Shown: one piece after another, positions 1 through 5,102 of the stretch
How positions within the stretch are numbered: the stretch's first letter is position 1
Layout of the letters: every line of letters starts with the position of its first letter
Assembly: GCA_026786125.1 (NCBI GenBank)
Contig: JAJAYU010000308.1
Coordinates: 1-11,700, forward strand
Direction: 5' to 3'
Length of the DNA stretch: 11,700 bases
Source of the DNA: Chamaesiphon sp.
GTDB taxonomy: Bacteria; Cyanobacteriota; Cyanobacteriia; Cyanobacteriales; Chamaesiphonaceae
Translations under genes and position numbers: made by a program
The notes under the pieces: generated by a model
Told to the model about the DNA's origin: nothing
The model's database searches: none
Seen by the model: only the letters and a program-made list of their open reading frames with translations

Positions 1-117
1 ATTATCGATCTGTCGATCGAAGTTAGTGATAAATTACAATTAGAACGCTGTTTTGCTCAAATTAAACAGATGAGTGATGTCCTAAACATCCGTCGTATTA
101 CCCAATCTGAGAATTAA
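1..117 (+). CDS. RelA/SpoT-family (p)ppGpp synthetase/hydrolase, C-terminal end (partial)
   Basis: Only the last 38 residues are inside the window; the frame is open from base 1 to the TAA at 115-117. The residues read as the final strand-helix-strand part of an ACT domain (IDLSIEVSDK, then QLERCFAQIKQMSDVLNIRR), which matches the C-terminus of long bifunctional RelA/SpoT proteins, the enzymes that make and break the alarmone (p)ppGpp. In that family the ACT domain is regulatory, not catalytic. The catalytic HD and synthetase domains would lie to the left, so the assignment rests on the tail alone. Another ACT-terminated enzyme cannot be excluded. A small membrane-protein gene begins 2 bases after the stop. 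Confidence 0.6.
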   Translation: MIDLSIEVSDKLQLERCFAQIKQMSDVLNIRRITQSEN

Positions 118-119
118 CT

Positions 120-230
120 ATGATCATCGACGAATCTACCCAAAATGCAATCGTTGGTGGACTGGCAATTGCCATCTCCATCGGCGCGATGCTGATGATG
201 TTTAGTACTGTTTGGACAACTAAGAAATAG
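120..230 (+). CDS. small single-span membrane protein, 36 aa, unknown function
   Basis: An ATG two bases after the upstream TAA opens a 36-residue frame ending at TAG 228-230. The product has a short acidic N-terminus (MIIDESTQ), one hydrophobic segment at about residues 10-32 rich in Gly, Ala, Ile and Met, and a short basic tail (TTKK). This is the build of the tiny one-helix subunits common in cyanobacterial thylakoid complexes, but I do not recognise it as a named Pet, Psa, Psb or Ndh subunit. The tight spacing suggests translational coupling to the RelA/SpoT-like gene; no strong Shine-Dalgarno is visible. It ends one base before the convergent gene at 232. It could be a chance ORF, but the clean transmembrane segment and spacing argue for a real gene. 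Confidence 0.55.
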   Translation: MIIDESTQNAIVGGLAIAISIGAMLMMFSTVWTTKK

Positions 231-231
231 G

Positions 232-504
232 TTATTTGCTAGCTGATCTAGCATTGTGGCTGCTGCTGTACTCGCCCTGATAACTTTCTTGATGCTGTGC
301 CAAAGATTTTGCTGCTGGTACAATGGTCCCGATCAATTCGAGATCGCGGAGGATATAATTGAGCTGATTGGCGATCGAACTAATCGAAATCGACGACTGA
401 CTATCGATTTCACGACTAGCCTGCAAAAAGTGTAACCGCATTTGCCAGGTGGTATGGCTAGGATGCTTGTTCAGATACTCTAATACGGCTTGGCGATTAA
501 TCAT
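232..504 (-). CDS. small hypothetical protein, 90 aa, possibly helix-turn-helix
   Basis: The 90-residue product is not recognised. Residues 1-65 look mainly alpha-helical (MINRQAVLEYLNKHPS, then QMRLHFLQASREID, then SIANQLNYILRDLELIGTI); the order and spacing recall a small winged-helix DNA-binding fold, with SIANQLNYILRDLELIG as a possible recognition unit. That is inference from pattern only. The last 25 residues are polar and low in complexity (QHQESYQGEYSSSHNARSASK), so probably disordered. The ATG at 502-504 has a weak AGGT-like ribosome site about 8 bases upstream. It lies 84 bases downstream of the response regulator on the same strand, so co-transcription is possible. Its stop is one base from the stop of the convergent small membrane protein. 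Confidence 0.6.
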   Translation of the reverse strand: MINRQAVLEYLNKHPSHTTWQMRLHFLQASREIDSQSSISISSIANQLNYILRDLELIGTIVPAAKSLAQHQESYQGEYSSSHNARSASK

Positions 505-588
505 ACTTGTTACCTGAAGTTGCTCTCATGAACATTCTCGCTTGATTATTAGCAATTGTATCAATATCTTAACATTGTTGTCGCTATT

Positions 589-1272
589 CTAATAATTCAA
601 CCGATAGCCGACTTTACGGACAGTTTCAATCGGATCTGGGTGTCCGAGCTTTTTGCGGAGCGAGAGAACGTGACTATCTACGGTGCGTGGATTATCAATA
701 TCGATATCCCAAGCACGTTTTAATAATTCACTACGATGGACTGAACGACCGTTAGCTTGGGCTAGAACGTAGAGTAAACTGAACTCTTGGGGGCTAAGGT
801 CTATTTTCGTTTCCAGTGGCTTTGCTTGAGATTTATCGCTCAGATACAGACACCGTCGTACCAAGTCAATCCGTAAATGTCCATAAGTCATCTCGGTGGG
901 AATCGTCGTCAACCCCCGATTCCGCCGGAGTAGAGCCGCAACTCGTGCCAAAAATTCCGGCATCCCAAACGGTTTCTTTAGGTAGTCATCAACTCCCGCC
1001 TGAAGTGCGGTAACTAAATCGATGTCGCGGATTCGGGCTGACAGCATCAAAATTAGCGAATTACCTTGGGGATACAACCATTTACAAAACTCCACTCCTT
1101 CGCCATCAGGTAAATCGGAATCGACGATGGCTAATGTGGGTAATACTCGATCGCAATGTTGATACGCCTGTGCTAATGTTGCCGATTGTTGAACATGATA
1201 ACCCGCTTGATGCAGATGCCAAGTCAATAGCGATCGTAAGTTATGATTGCCTTCTATGACATGAATCTGCAC
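589..1272 (-). CDS. OmpR/PhoB-type response regulator with atypical acidic pocket
   Basis: A 227-residue two-domain regulator of usual length. The receiver domain spans about residues 1-115: phospho-acceptor Asp51 (in IVDSDLPDG), the conserved Ser78 (LMLSAR) and Lys100 (DYLKKPF) are present. The N-terminal acidic pair that binds Mg2+ is incomplete: E7 is there but the next position is Gly (IEGN where the family has E/D-D). The DNA-binding winged helix spans about 125-226, with the typical LSPQEFSLLYVLAQ and RTVDSHVLSLRKKLG segments and a GYRLNY ending. It should bind promoter DNA as a dimer. The start is GTG at 1270-1272 with no clear Shine-Dalgarno; it fits the usual start just before the first receiver strand. 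No kinase is adjacent. I cannot assign it to a named cyanobacterial regulator such as RpaA, RpaB or NblR. Confidence 0.9.
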   Translation of the reverse strand: MQIHVIEGNHNLRSLLTWHLHQAGYHVQQSATLAQAYQHCDRVLPTLAIVDSDLPDGEGVEFCKWLYPQGNSLILMLSARIRDIDLVTALQAGVDDYLKKPFGMPEFLARVAALLRRNRGLTTIPTEMTYGHLRIDLVRRCLYLSDKSQAKPLETKIDLSPQEFSLLYVLAQANGRSVHRSELLKRAWDIDIDNPRTVDSHVLSLRKKLGHPDPIETVRKVGYRLNY

Positions 1273-1446
1273 GCTTTTTCGGAGGATGATTGCTGGTTTT
1301 GCTCAGATATTCTGTAGCATTGGAACATTCGTGAACATCCCAACGATCTAGATCATATATATATATCTCGGTTAAGATTATCCAAAAGTCTGTGCTGGGG
1401 ATCGCTACTATTGCGATCGATAAATGTGTATTTTCCACACCCCAGT

Positions 1447-1475
1447 TTGACCAGAAGTCCCATAGACTATAATAA
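1447..1475 (+). promoter_or_regulatory. candidate sigma70-type promoter for the 1530 gene
   Basis: TTGACC at 1447-1452 is followed by TATAATAA at 1468-1475. Taken as TATAAT the spacer is 15 bases; taken as TAATAA (1470-1475) it is 17. It lies 55-60 bases upstream of the ATG at 1530 and is the best consensus match in the 257-base gap. The same gap also holds a short TA-run (about 1356-1366), probably chance. Confidence 0.4.
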
Positions 1476-1529
1476 TGTCAGACCGAACAATTTTGATATA
1501 TCCTATTTAGTATGTCGAGGGATTAAGCC

Positions 1530-1781
1530 ATGCTGCAAACCATAGAAACAGTCGGATACTATCAAAAAATTACTGATGCCTTAGTTGAAATGTGGCACCG
1601 AGGTTATCGCTTCGACGATTTGCGGCTATATCTCGATGGATATTTAGCAGCGTTGCGAAGTACTAATGTGCTAGAAGCATATCAAATCAATCGGGTCGAG
1701 GAGGAAGTGATGCGGTATATTTACGACCCCTCTAATTTTGAAATCCTCGAATTGCAGAGGGAACCAGACTACAGGTATTAA
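1530..1781 (+). CDS. DUF6761-like small cyanobacterial protein, 83 aa
   Basis: An 83-residue, mostly helical, acidic protein (YYQKITDALVEMWHRGYRF, then DDLRLYLDGYLAALRS, then INRVEEEVMRYIYDPSNFE). The pattern, including the RYIYDPSNFE segment before a short polar tail, matches as far as I remember a small conserved cyanobacterial family annotated as DUF6761. No function is known to me. It has no signal peptide or membrane span, so it is probably cytosolic. A good Shine-Dalgarno, GAGGGA at 1517-1522, sits 7 bases before the ATG, and a plausible promoter lies upstream. It is monocistronic, convergent with the glutaredoxin gene, with an inverted repeat in between. Confidence 0.75.
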   Translation: MLQTIETVGYYQKITDALVEMWHRGYRFDDLRLYLDGYLAALRSTNVLEAYQINRVEEEVMRYIYDPSNFEILELQREPDYRY

Positions 1782-1785
1782 TTTA

Positions 1786-1871
1786 GTTGATAATTGATAG
1801 AAACCTAGCACACCCAGGTAAGGTGAGAACGACCCACCCCACAAACTATGTAGTTAGCTATCAATTATCAA
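1786..1871. repeat. 14-bp inverted repeat between convergent genes, possible shared terminator
   Basis: TTGATAATTGATAG at 1787-1800 is the exact reverse complement of CTATCAATTATCAA at 1858-1871, separated by 57 bases. The right arm continues as tandem TCAATTA/ATCAATT heptamers up to the glutaredoxin stop at 1882. Placement between two gene 3' ends suits a bidirectional terminator, but the arms are AT-rich and the loop is long. A related ATTATCAATTATTAA array occurs at about 11570-11604, so a dispersed repeat is at least as likely. Confidence 0.55.
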
Positions 1872-1881
1872 TTATCAATTA

Positions 1882-2205
1882 TTAACTAGCTAAAGCTACT
1901 TCCACCATTTGCTGAAGCTCACCTTTTTGGTACAACTCAGTCAGCACATCAGAACCACCGATGAATTCACCGTTGATATACACTTGAGGAATTGTAGGCC
2001 AGTTAGAATACTCTTTTACACCTTGGCGAATATCTTGGTCAGCTAAAACATCGACTGTTTCATAAGGGACACCCAGAATATTCAGAATTTGGACGACTTG
2101 GTTGGAAAATCCACATTGAGGCATTAATTTGTTGCCTTTCATGAAAACCATGATTTTGTTGTCTTTGATGAGCGTACCAATTGTTTCTGTTGCTGGAGTA
2201 GTCAT
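1882..2205 (-). CDS. grxD: monothiol glutaredoxin (Grx4/GrxD type, CGFS)
   Basis: The 107-residue product has the monothiol active site CGFS at residues 31-34 in PQCGFSNQVV, the WPTIPQVYINGEFIGGSD segment carrying the glutathione-binding TIP (cis-Pro) and GGSD motifs, and the usual length. Monothiol CGFS glutaredoxins bind a bridging [2Fe-2S] cluster with glutathione and act in cytosolic Fe-S storage and delivery, often with a BolA partner. A bolA gene lies immediately upstream on the same strand, 50 bases away, which supports that role and suggests one transcript. The ATG at 2203-2205 is preceded by a pyrimidine-rich heptamer array instead of a Shine-Dalgarno. The identification is firm; the symbol is by similarity to the E. 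coli protein. Confidence 0.93.
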   Translation of the reverse strand: MTTPATETIGTLIKDNKIMVFMKGNKLMPQCGFSNQVVQILNILGVPYETVDVLADQDIRQGVKEYSNWPTIPQVYINGEFIGGSDVLTELYQKGELQQMVEVALAS

Positions 2206-2209
2206 AATT

Positions 2210-2251
2210 TAGAGAGTAGAGAATAATGGGTAGAGGGTAGAGTGTAGAGAA
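2210..2251. repeat. degenerate heptamer tandem array (TAGAGNN)
   Basis: Six consecutive 7-base units read TAGAGAG, TAGAGAA, TAATGGG, TAGAGGG, TAGAGTG, TAGAGAA. The array fills nearly all of the 50 bases between bolA and the glutaredoxin gene. It looks like the short tandemly repeated heptamers (STRR-type) known from cyanobacterial intergenic regions. It shares the 7-base period, but not the unit, of the TTTAGGC arrays elsewhere in this window. Confidence 0.7.
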
Positions 2252-2255
2252 ATAC

Positions 2256-2513
2256 TTAATTCTCAGCTTGCCATGTTGCGGGGGTATAAGTCTTGAGCGC
2301 GTGGGCATGAATCGCACCACTAGCCATTGGTTCTTTCACGGCTGCGTAGACTAATTGATGTTGTTGAATTAGTGATTTACCTTCAAATTGAGCAGAAATG
2401 ACCACAGCTTGATAATGATCGCCGCCACCTGTGAGATCGGTGATTTGGACGATTGCTTCAGGGATACCTGCTTCGATAGTGGATTTAACTTGACTTGGGG
2501 TGATTGCGCTCAT
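2256..2513 (-). CDS. bolA: BolA/IbaG-family protein
   Basis: An 85-residue single-domain protein with the BolA signature: SAQFEGKSLIQQHQLVYAAV at residues 40-59 and the C-terminal IHAHALKTYTP at 68-78. His69 matches the invariant BolA histidine that coordinates the Fe-S cluster with monothiol glutaredoxins, and His33 in the preceding loop (GGGDHYQ) is a candidate second ligand. The family works as a heterodimer with CGFS glutaredoxin in Fe-S trafficking; the glutaredoxin gene follows directly. The ATG at 2511-2513 lacks a Shine-Dalgarno: a heptamer array occupies the leader. It sits 51 bases after ndhN on the same strand, so an ndhN-bolA-grx transcript is possible. It may equally be called ibaG. 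Confidence 0.92.
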   Translation of the reverse strand: MSAITPSQVKSTIEAGIPEAIVQITDLTGGGDHYQAVVISAQFEGKSLIQQHQLVYAAVKEPMASGAIHAHALKTYTPATWQAEN

Positions 2514-2525
2514 GCTTTGTTAGTT

Positions 2526-2553
2526 TTTAGGCTTTAGGTCTTAGGCTTTAGGT
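2526..2553. repeat. TTTAGGC heptamer array in the bolA leader
   Basis: Four contiguous units on the plus strand: TTTAGGC, TTTAGGT, CTTAGGC, TTTAGGT. It lies between the ndhN stop (2565) and the bolA start (2513), about 12 bases upstream of the bolA ATG, and so takes the place where a ribosome site would be expected. The same unit recurs at 4780-4800 and 9730-9762. Confidence 0.8.
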
Positions 2554-2564
2554 TTTGAAAGAGA

Positions 2565-3011
2565 CTATACCAATGAGGCTAGTTGCACCCAGCGAAATTC
2601 CCGATCTCCACCTAGTTCGATCACTACTTTGACTCTAGGATCGATCGAGGGTAATTCGGCTAGATAGGCTAATTCTTGACTAGATAAGACTTGCCCATCA
2701 ACCAACCATAGTACCAAACCCTTGGAGGTGGGTAATAGGTGGGCGAGATAGGTATCGAGGATGGGGGGAATGTAATAGGTGCGAATTTCCTTTTTGCCAA
2801 CGTGGGCGGGGCGGACTCCGTGGACTCCAGTCAGGTAGGTACTGATATCGCCTAAACCTCTAGCAGATATCCGCATACTTTCATACCCAGTTGCCCGTAG
2901 TCGCCGTTGGTAGCGACCTTCATAACCACCTTCGAGAGGGACATACACACCCAAAGATCCGGCTTGTTCGAGATCGCGGATAAATGGCTTACCAGTAGTA
3001 ATTAGGGGCAC
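2565..3011 (-). CDS. ndhN: NDH-1 (NAD(P)H-quinone oxidoreductase) subunit N
   Basis: Matches NdhN, a stromal/cytoplasm-side subunit specific to cyanobacterial and plastid NDH-1, which takes part in cyclic electron flow and respiration in the thylakoid membrane. Diagnostic stretches: LITTGKPFIRDLEQAGSLGV near the start, PLEGGYEGRYQRRLRATGYE, ARGLGDISTYLTGVHGVRP and RVKVVIELGGDREFRWVQL at the end. I chose the GTG at 3009-3011 (148 aa): it falls where the family normally starts (M/V-x-LITTGK) and has AAGGA 10 bases upstream. The frame is also open upstream to a TTG at 3057-3059, adding 16 residues (SIGSNRSAHHKD...) that do not look like NdhN. NdhN carries no cofactor itself. Confidence 0.93.
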   Translation of the reverse strand: MPLITTGKPFIRDLEQAGSLGVYVPLEGGYEGRYQRRLRATGYESMRISARGLGDISTYLTGVHGVRPAHVGKKEIRTYYIPPILDTYLAHLLPTSKGLVLWLVDGQVLSSQELAYLAELPSIDPRVKVVIELGGDREFRWVQLASLV

Positions 3012-3181
3012 AGTTTCGACATCCTTGTGATGAGCTGATCGATTGCTGCCGATCGACAATATAGTATCTAAGTATAGATCGATCGATTAGGTATCGATCG
3101 CTATTTGCTAGTTTGGATGCTAGTCAATTAGCCTAACTTATCCTCTAATTATGCCACGGGTCGGGGACTGACGATCTAAAT

Positions 3182-3925
3182 TCACTCAAGGATATTGACT
3201 CCATCATAGACGAGGGCGATTAATTCACCATGCTGATTGAATTCGATCTCGGTTGGTTTGGGGGTGAGAATCGTGATATTTTCAAATGCCCAGCAACAGC
3301 CACAGCATTTGGCTAAGTCGATTAGTGGTTGGATTTGAGGGATATCTAGGCCAATTTGGTGAAAGTAATCAAAATAGCTTAAGTAAGCAATTCGATAATC
3401 TTGCATTGCCGCAGGTAGGGAAGCTGGATCGATTTGAGGATGATTTTTTTTGACCTCGGTAATAGAGACTTGATTGAGAAAGTCGCCCAGTGGATCGAAG
3501 GCAATTTTTTGATCTGCTCCAATAATTTGGGCACGAGGATTAGCGTATGCTTTGACAACTTCAATAAACTCGGCACTGATTTGACTATTGATGATTTGAT
3601 TGCAGCTACTACAGATTTGATTGAGAATTCTAGTGCCGACATCAACTAAATCTGGGCGGTTCGCTAAAATCGTCATGGCAGTGAGCGGATTTTCCGTCCA
3701 CAGAATCCGTGATTGCTCCAATCCAGCATATTGATAACAATCATTAATTGCTTTTTCAGCAAGTTCTCGCTCGGTTGTTCGATCAATCAGAATTTGATCC
3801 CACTTTTTCCTACTTTGAGGAATAAAATCTACTTCCAATTTAACTAATTTGCGGGGACCCGTTTCCACCTTGGATAGGTATTGGGCTAGGGATTCACTTT
3901 CGGCCGATTTAGTTGGGAGATCCAT
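3182..3925 (-). CDS. DUF6745-like protein, 247 aa
   Basis: A soluble 247-residue protein without signal peptide or membrane segments. I recognise it only loosely: an N-terminal pattern of a helix with W42 then GLEQSRILWTENPLTAM, and a C-terminal pattern AYLSYFDYFHQIGL...CWAFENITILTPKPTEIEFNQHGEL...VYDGVNILE, which resembles the DUF6745 domain (the cyanobacterial and bacterial family with a conserved 'rP..i..d..G.l' ending). Function is unknown. It has a CxxC at C105/C108 and a CCGCC cluster at 207-211, a possible metal or redox site, though the nearby paralogue remnant lacks the cluster. The ATG is at 3923-3925. A truncated second copy of its 3' end lies about 130 bases upstream in the same orientation. 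Confidence 0.55.
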   Translation of the reverse strand: MDLPTKSAESESLAQYLSKVETGPRKLVKLEVDFIPQSRKKWDQILIDRTTERELAEKAINDCYQYAGLEQSRILWTENPLTAMTILANRPDLVDVGTRILNQICSSCNQIINSQISAEFIEVVKAYANPRAQIIGADQKIAFDPLGDFLNQVSITEVKKNHPQIDPASLPAAMQDYRIAYLSYFDYFHQIGLDIPQIQPLIDLAKCCGCCWAFENITILTPKPTEIEFNQHGELIALVYDGVNILE

Positions 3926-4056
3926 AGATAAAAATAAGCTACTTTAAATTGTAATTAGCCATACCCTAAAATGGGTAACAGCAAGAATTTTAATAAACGG
4001 GGGTTCGGGAATGCAGTCTGATGGGAGTATTAAATTAACGTTGAATCATACACTGA

Positions 4057-4206
4057 TTACGACGACTTTACTTCGCTCAAGATGTCTACATTACTATAGA
4101 TAATACCCAAAATCTTTCCTTGATGATCGATTTTAATTTTGGAAGGCTTGGGTGTAAGGATCGCTAGTCCCTGCAATGTCCAGTACCATCCGCAAGACTT
4201 GGTAGA
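4057..4206 (-). pseudogene. 3' remnant of a second DUF6745-like gene
   Basis: The minus-strand frame from 4206 to the TAA at 4057-4059 encodes 49 residues that align without gaps to the end of the neighbouring 247-aa protein: TKSCGWYWTLQGLAILTPKP against AKCCGCCWAFENITILTPKP, then KIKIDHQGKILGIIYSNVDIL against EIEFNQHGELIALVYDGVNIL. An in-frame TAA directly precedes the homologous part and there is no start codon before it, so it is a broken copy, not a gene. It points to a tandem duplication followed by loss of the 5' part. The flanking bases 3926-4056 hold only a weak TACCC/GGGTA hairpin at about 3961-3977 and nothing else I can support. Confidence 0.75.
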
Positions 4207-4242
4207 TTATAGTTAGTTAATCTGGAGTAGAGAATTGTAATT

Positions 4243-4797
4243 GTGAGTTGTGATAAAACTAATTTGCGCCGTCAATTTCTTCAGCAGCGACAGGAGTTAC
4301 CTGCCGAAGTCTGGCGATCTCAGAGCGATCAAATTTGCCATCAGATCTCAACTTGTCCGCAATTTCTCGCCGCACGGACGATTCTCGCGTATCAAAGCCA
4401 TCGCCAAGAGCCAAATTTAGATTATTTATTTACCCACAGTCACAAGCAATGGGGCTTACCTCGATCAATCAGTAAAGAGCTACTGTGGCAACGCTGGCAG
4501 CCCTCACAGCCACTGATAATCGGCAAGTACGGCATTCTAGAACCCGATCCACGATCAGCCATGCTCACGCCCGATTTGGTGGATTTAATTTTAGTTCCGG
4601 CAGTTGCTATGGACAATCGTGGTTATCGATTGGGTTATGGGGGTGGTTATTACGATCGATTGCGATCGGATTCACAGTGGCGGAAGATTCCGACGATTGG
4701 GATTGTCTTCGATTTTAACTATGTCGAGCAACTCCCAACGGAAGCCTGGGATTTGCCCCTGGATGCAGTTTGTACGGAATTAGGCTTTAGGCTTTAG
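4243..4797 (+). CDS. 5-formyltetrahydrofolate cyclo-ligase
   Basis: A 184-residue protein matching the 5-FTHF cyclo-ligase (MTHFS) family, which uses ATP to convert 5-formyl-THF to 5,10-methenyl-THF in cytosolic one-carbon metabolism. Visible marks: an N-terminal basic helix KTNLRRQFLQQRQELP, the middle DLVDLILVPAVAMDNRGYRLG, and the signature GYGGGYYDR at residues 131-139 (nucleotide/phosphate binding). Length is normal. The start is GTG at 4243; GGAG at 4224-4227 is rather far (15 bases), so translation may be weak or the start slightly different. The last residues (ELGFRL) and the TAG stop are encoded by a TTAGGCT heptamer array, so the original C-terminus may have been replaced. The DUF6745 remnant lies just upstream on the other strand. 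Confidence 0.93.
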   Translation: MSCDKTNLRRQFLQQRQELPAEVWRSQSDQICHQISTCPQFLAARTILAYQSHRQEPNLDYLFTHSHKQWGLPRSISKELLWQRWQPSQPLIIGKYGILEPDPRSAMLTPDLVDLILVPAVAMDNRGYRLGYGGGYYDRLRSDSQWRKIPTIGIVFDFNYVEQLPTEAWDLPLDAVCTELGFRL

Positions 4798-4800
4798 GCT
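4780..4800. repeat. three exact TTAGGCT heptamers overlapping a gene end
   Basis: Units at 4780-4786, 4787-4793 and 4794-4800 are identical, then the sequence decays to TTGCTTA. The first two and a half units are inside the cyclo-ligase reading frame: they encode its last residues and supply the TAG stop at 4795-4797. Confidence 0.85.
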
Positions 4801-4869
4801 TTGCTTACATCAATACTTTTTTAATGTATATGCTCACATCTTGCACCAGTATAAAAATATTATTAATAA

Positions 4870-5078
4870 GCGTAGATCCAGGGCGGGCATAAAGCCGCGC
4901 CCCTACATAATTAACTTGTAGAGGTGCCCTGTCTTGTTGCGCTTATATGTGCGGGGGAACCCCGCCCATAGCGCACCGCTGTCTTGTCGTTTGTTTATTC
5001 GGGGGGAACCCCCGTTGGCGAAGCCTCTCCCCCAGGAGATATAAAAACGCCGCTTCATGGGTACCCTTAGATCTACGC
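4870..5078 (+). repeat. nested-palindrome dispersed element, copy A
   Basis: This fills most of the 305-base gene-free gap 4798-5102. From left to right: GCGTAGATC (4870-4878); hairpin GGGCG-GGC/GCC-CGCCC (4881-4902); direct repeat CTGTCTTG (4929-4936); stem TGCGC/GCGCA (4938-4942, 4971-4975) enclosing stem GCGGGG/CCCCGC (4951-4956, 4960-4965); second CTGTCTTG (4979-4986); linker TCGTTTGTTTATT; stem CGGGGG/CCCCCG (5000-5005, 5009-5014); a 26-base insert containing GTTGGCGAAGCC (5014-5025); ATAAAAACGCCGCT (5041-5054); and GATCTACGC (5070-5078), the inverse of the left end. A second copy in opposite orientation lies at 10972-11103. I see no reading frame in it. It may be a small non-autonomous mobile repeat or a transcribed structure. 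Confidence 0.7.
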
Positions 5079-5102
5079 TACCCACTATCCACCCCCTAAC
5101 TA

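Noticed and set aside
1241..1438. 65-residue minus-strand ORF upstream of the response regulator
   Set aside because: It overlaps the regulator start in another frame, has no ribosome site and has no recognisable protein pattern.
1858..1884. CRISPR-like array
   Set aside because: The repeat units are about 7 bases with no spacers; it is a simple tandem repeat.
2526..2553. Telomere-type repeat (TTTAGGC)
   Set aside because: The resemblance to eukaryotic telomere units is superficial; arrays are short, internal and at gene ends.
3012..3059. 16-residue N-terminal extension of NdhN from a TTG
   Set aside because: NdhN normally starts right before LITTGK; a GTG there has AAGGA 10 bases upstream, and the extension looks like translated leader.
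3071..3127. Promoter for ndhN (TTGACT at 3122-3127, TATACT at 3071-3076, minus strand)
   Set aside because: The two boxes are far too distant from each other and neither has a good partner at 16-18 bases.
4870..5078. Insertion sequence bounded by 9-bp inverted ends (GCGTAGATC/GATCTACGC)
   Set aside because: The ends are perfect inverses, but there is no transposase frame, and copy B shares only one end, so a true IS is not supported; kept as a dispersed repeat.
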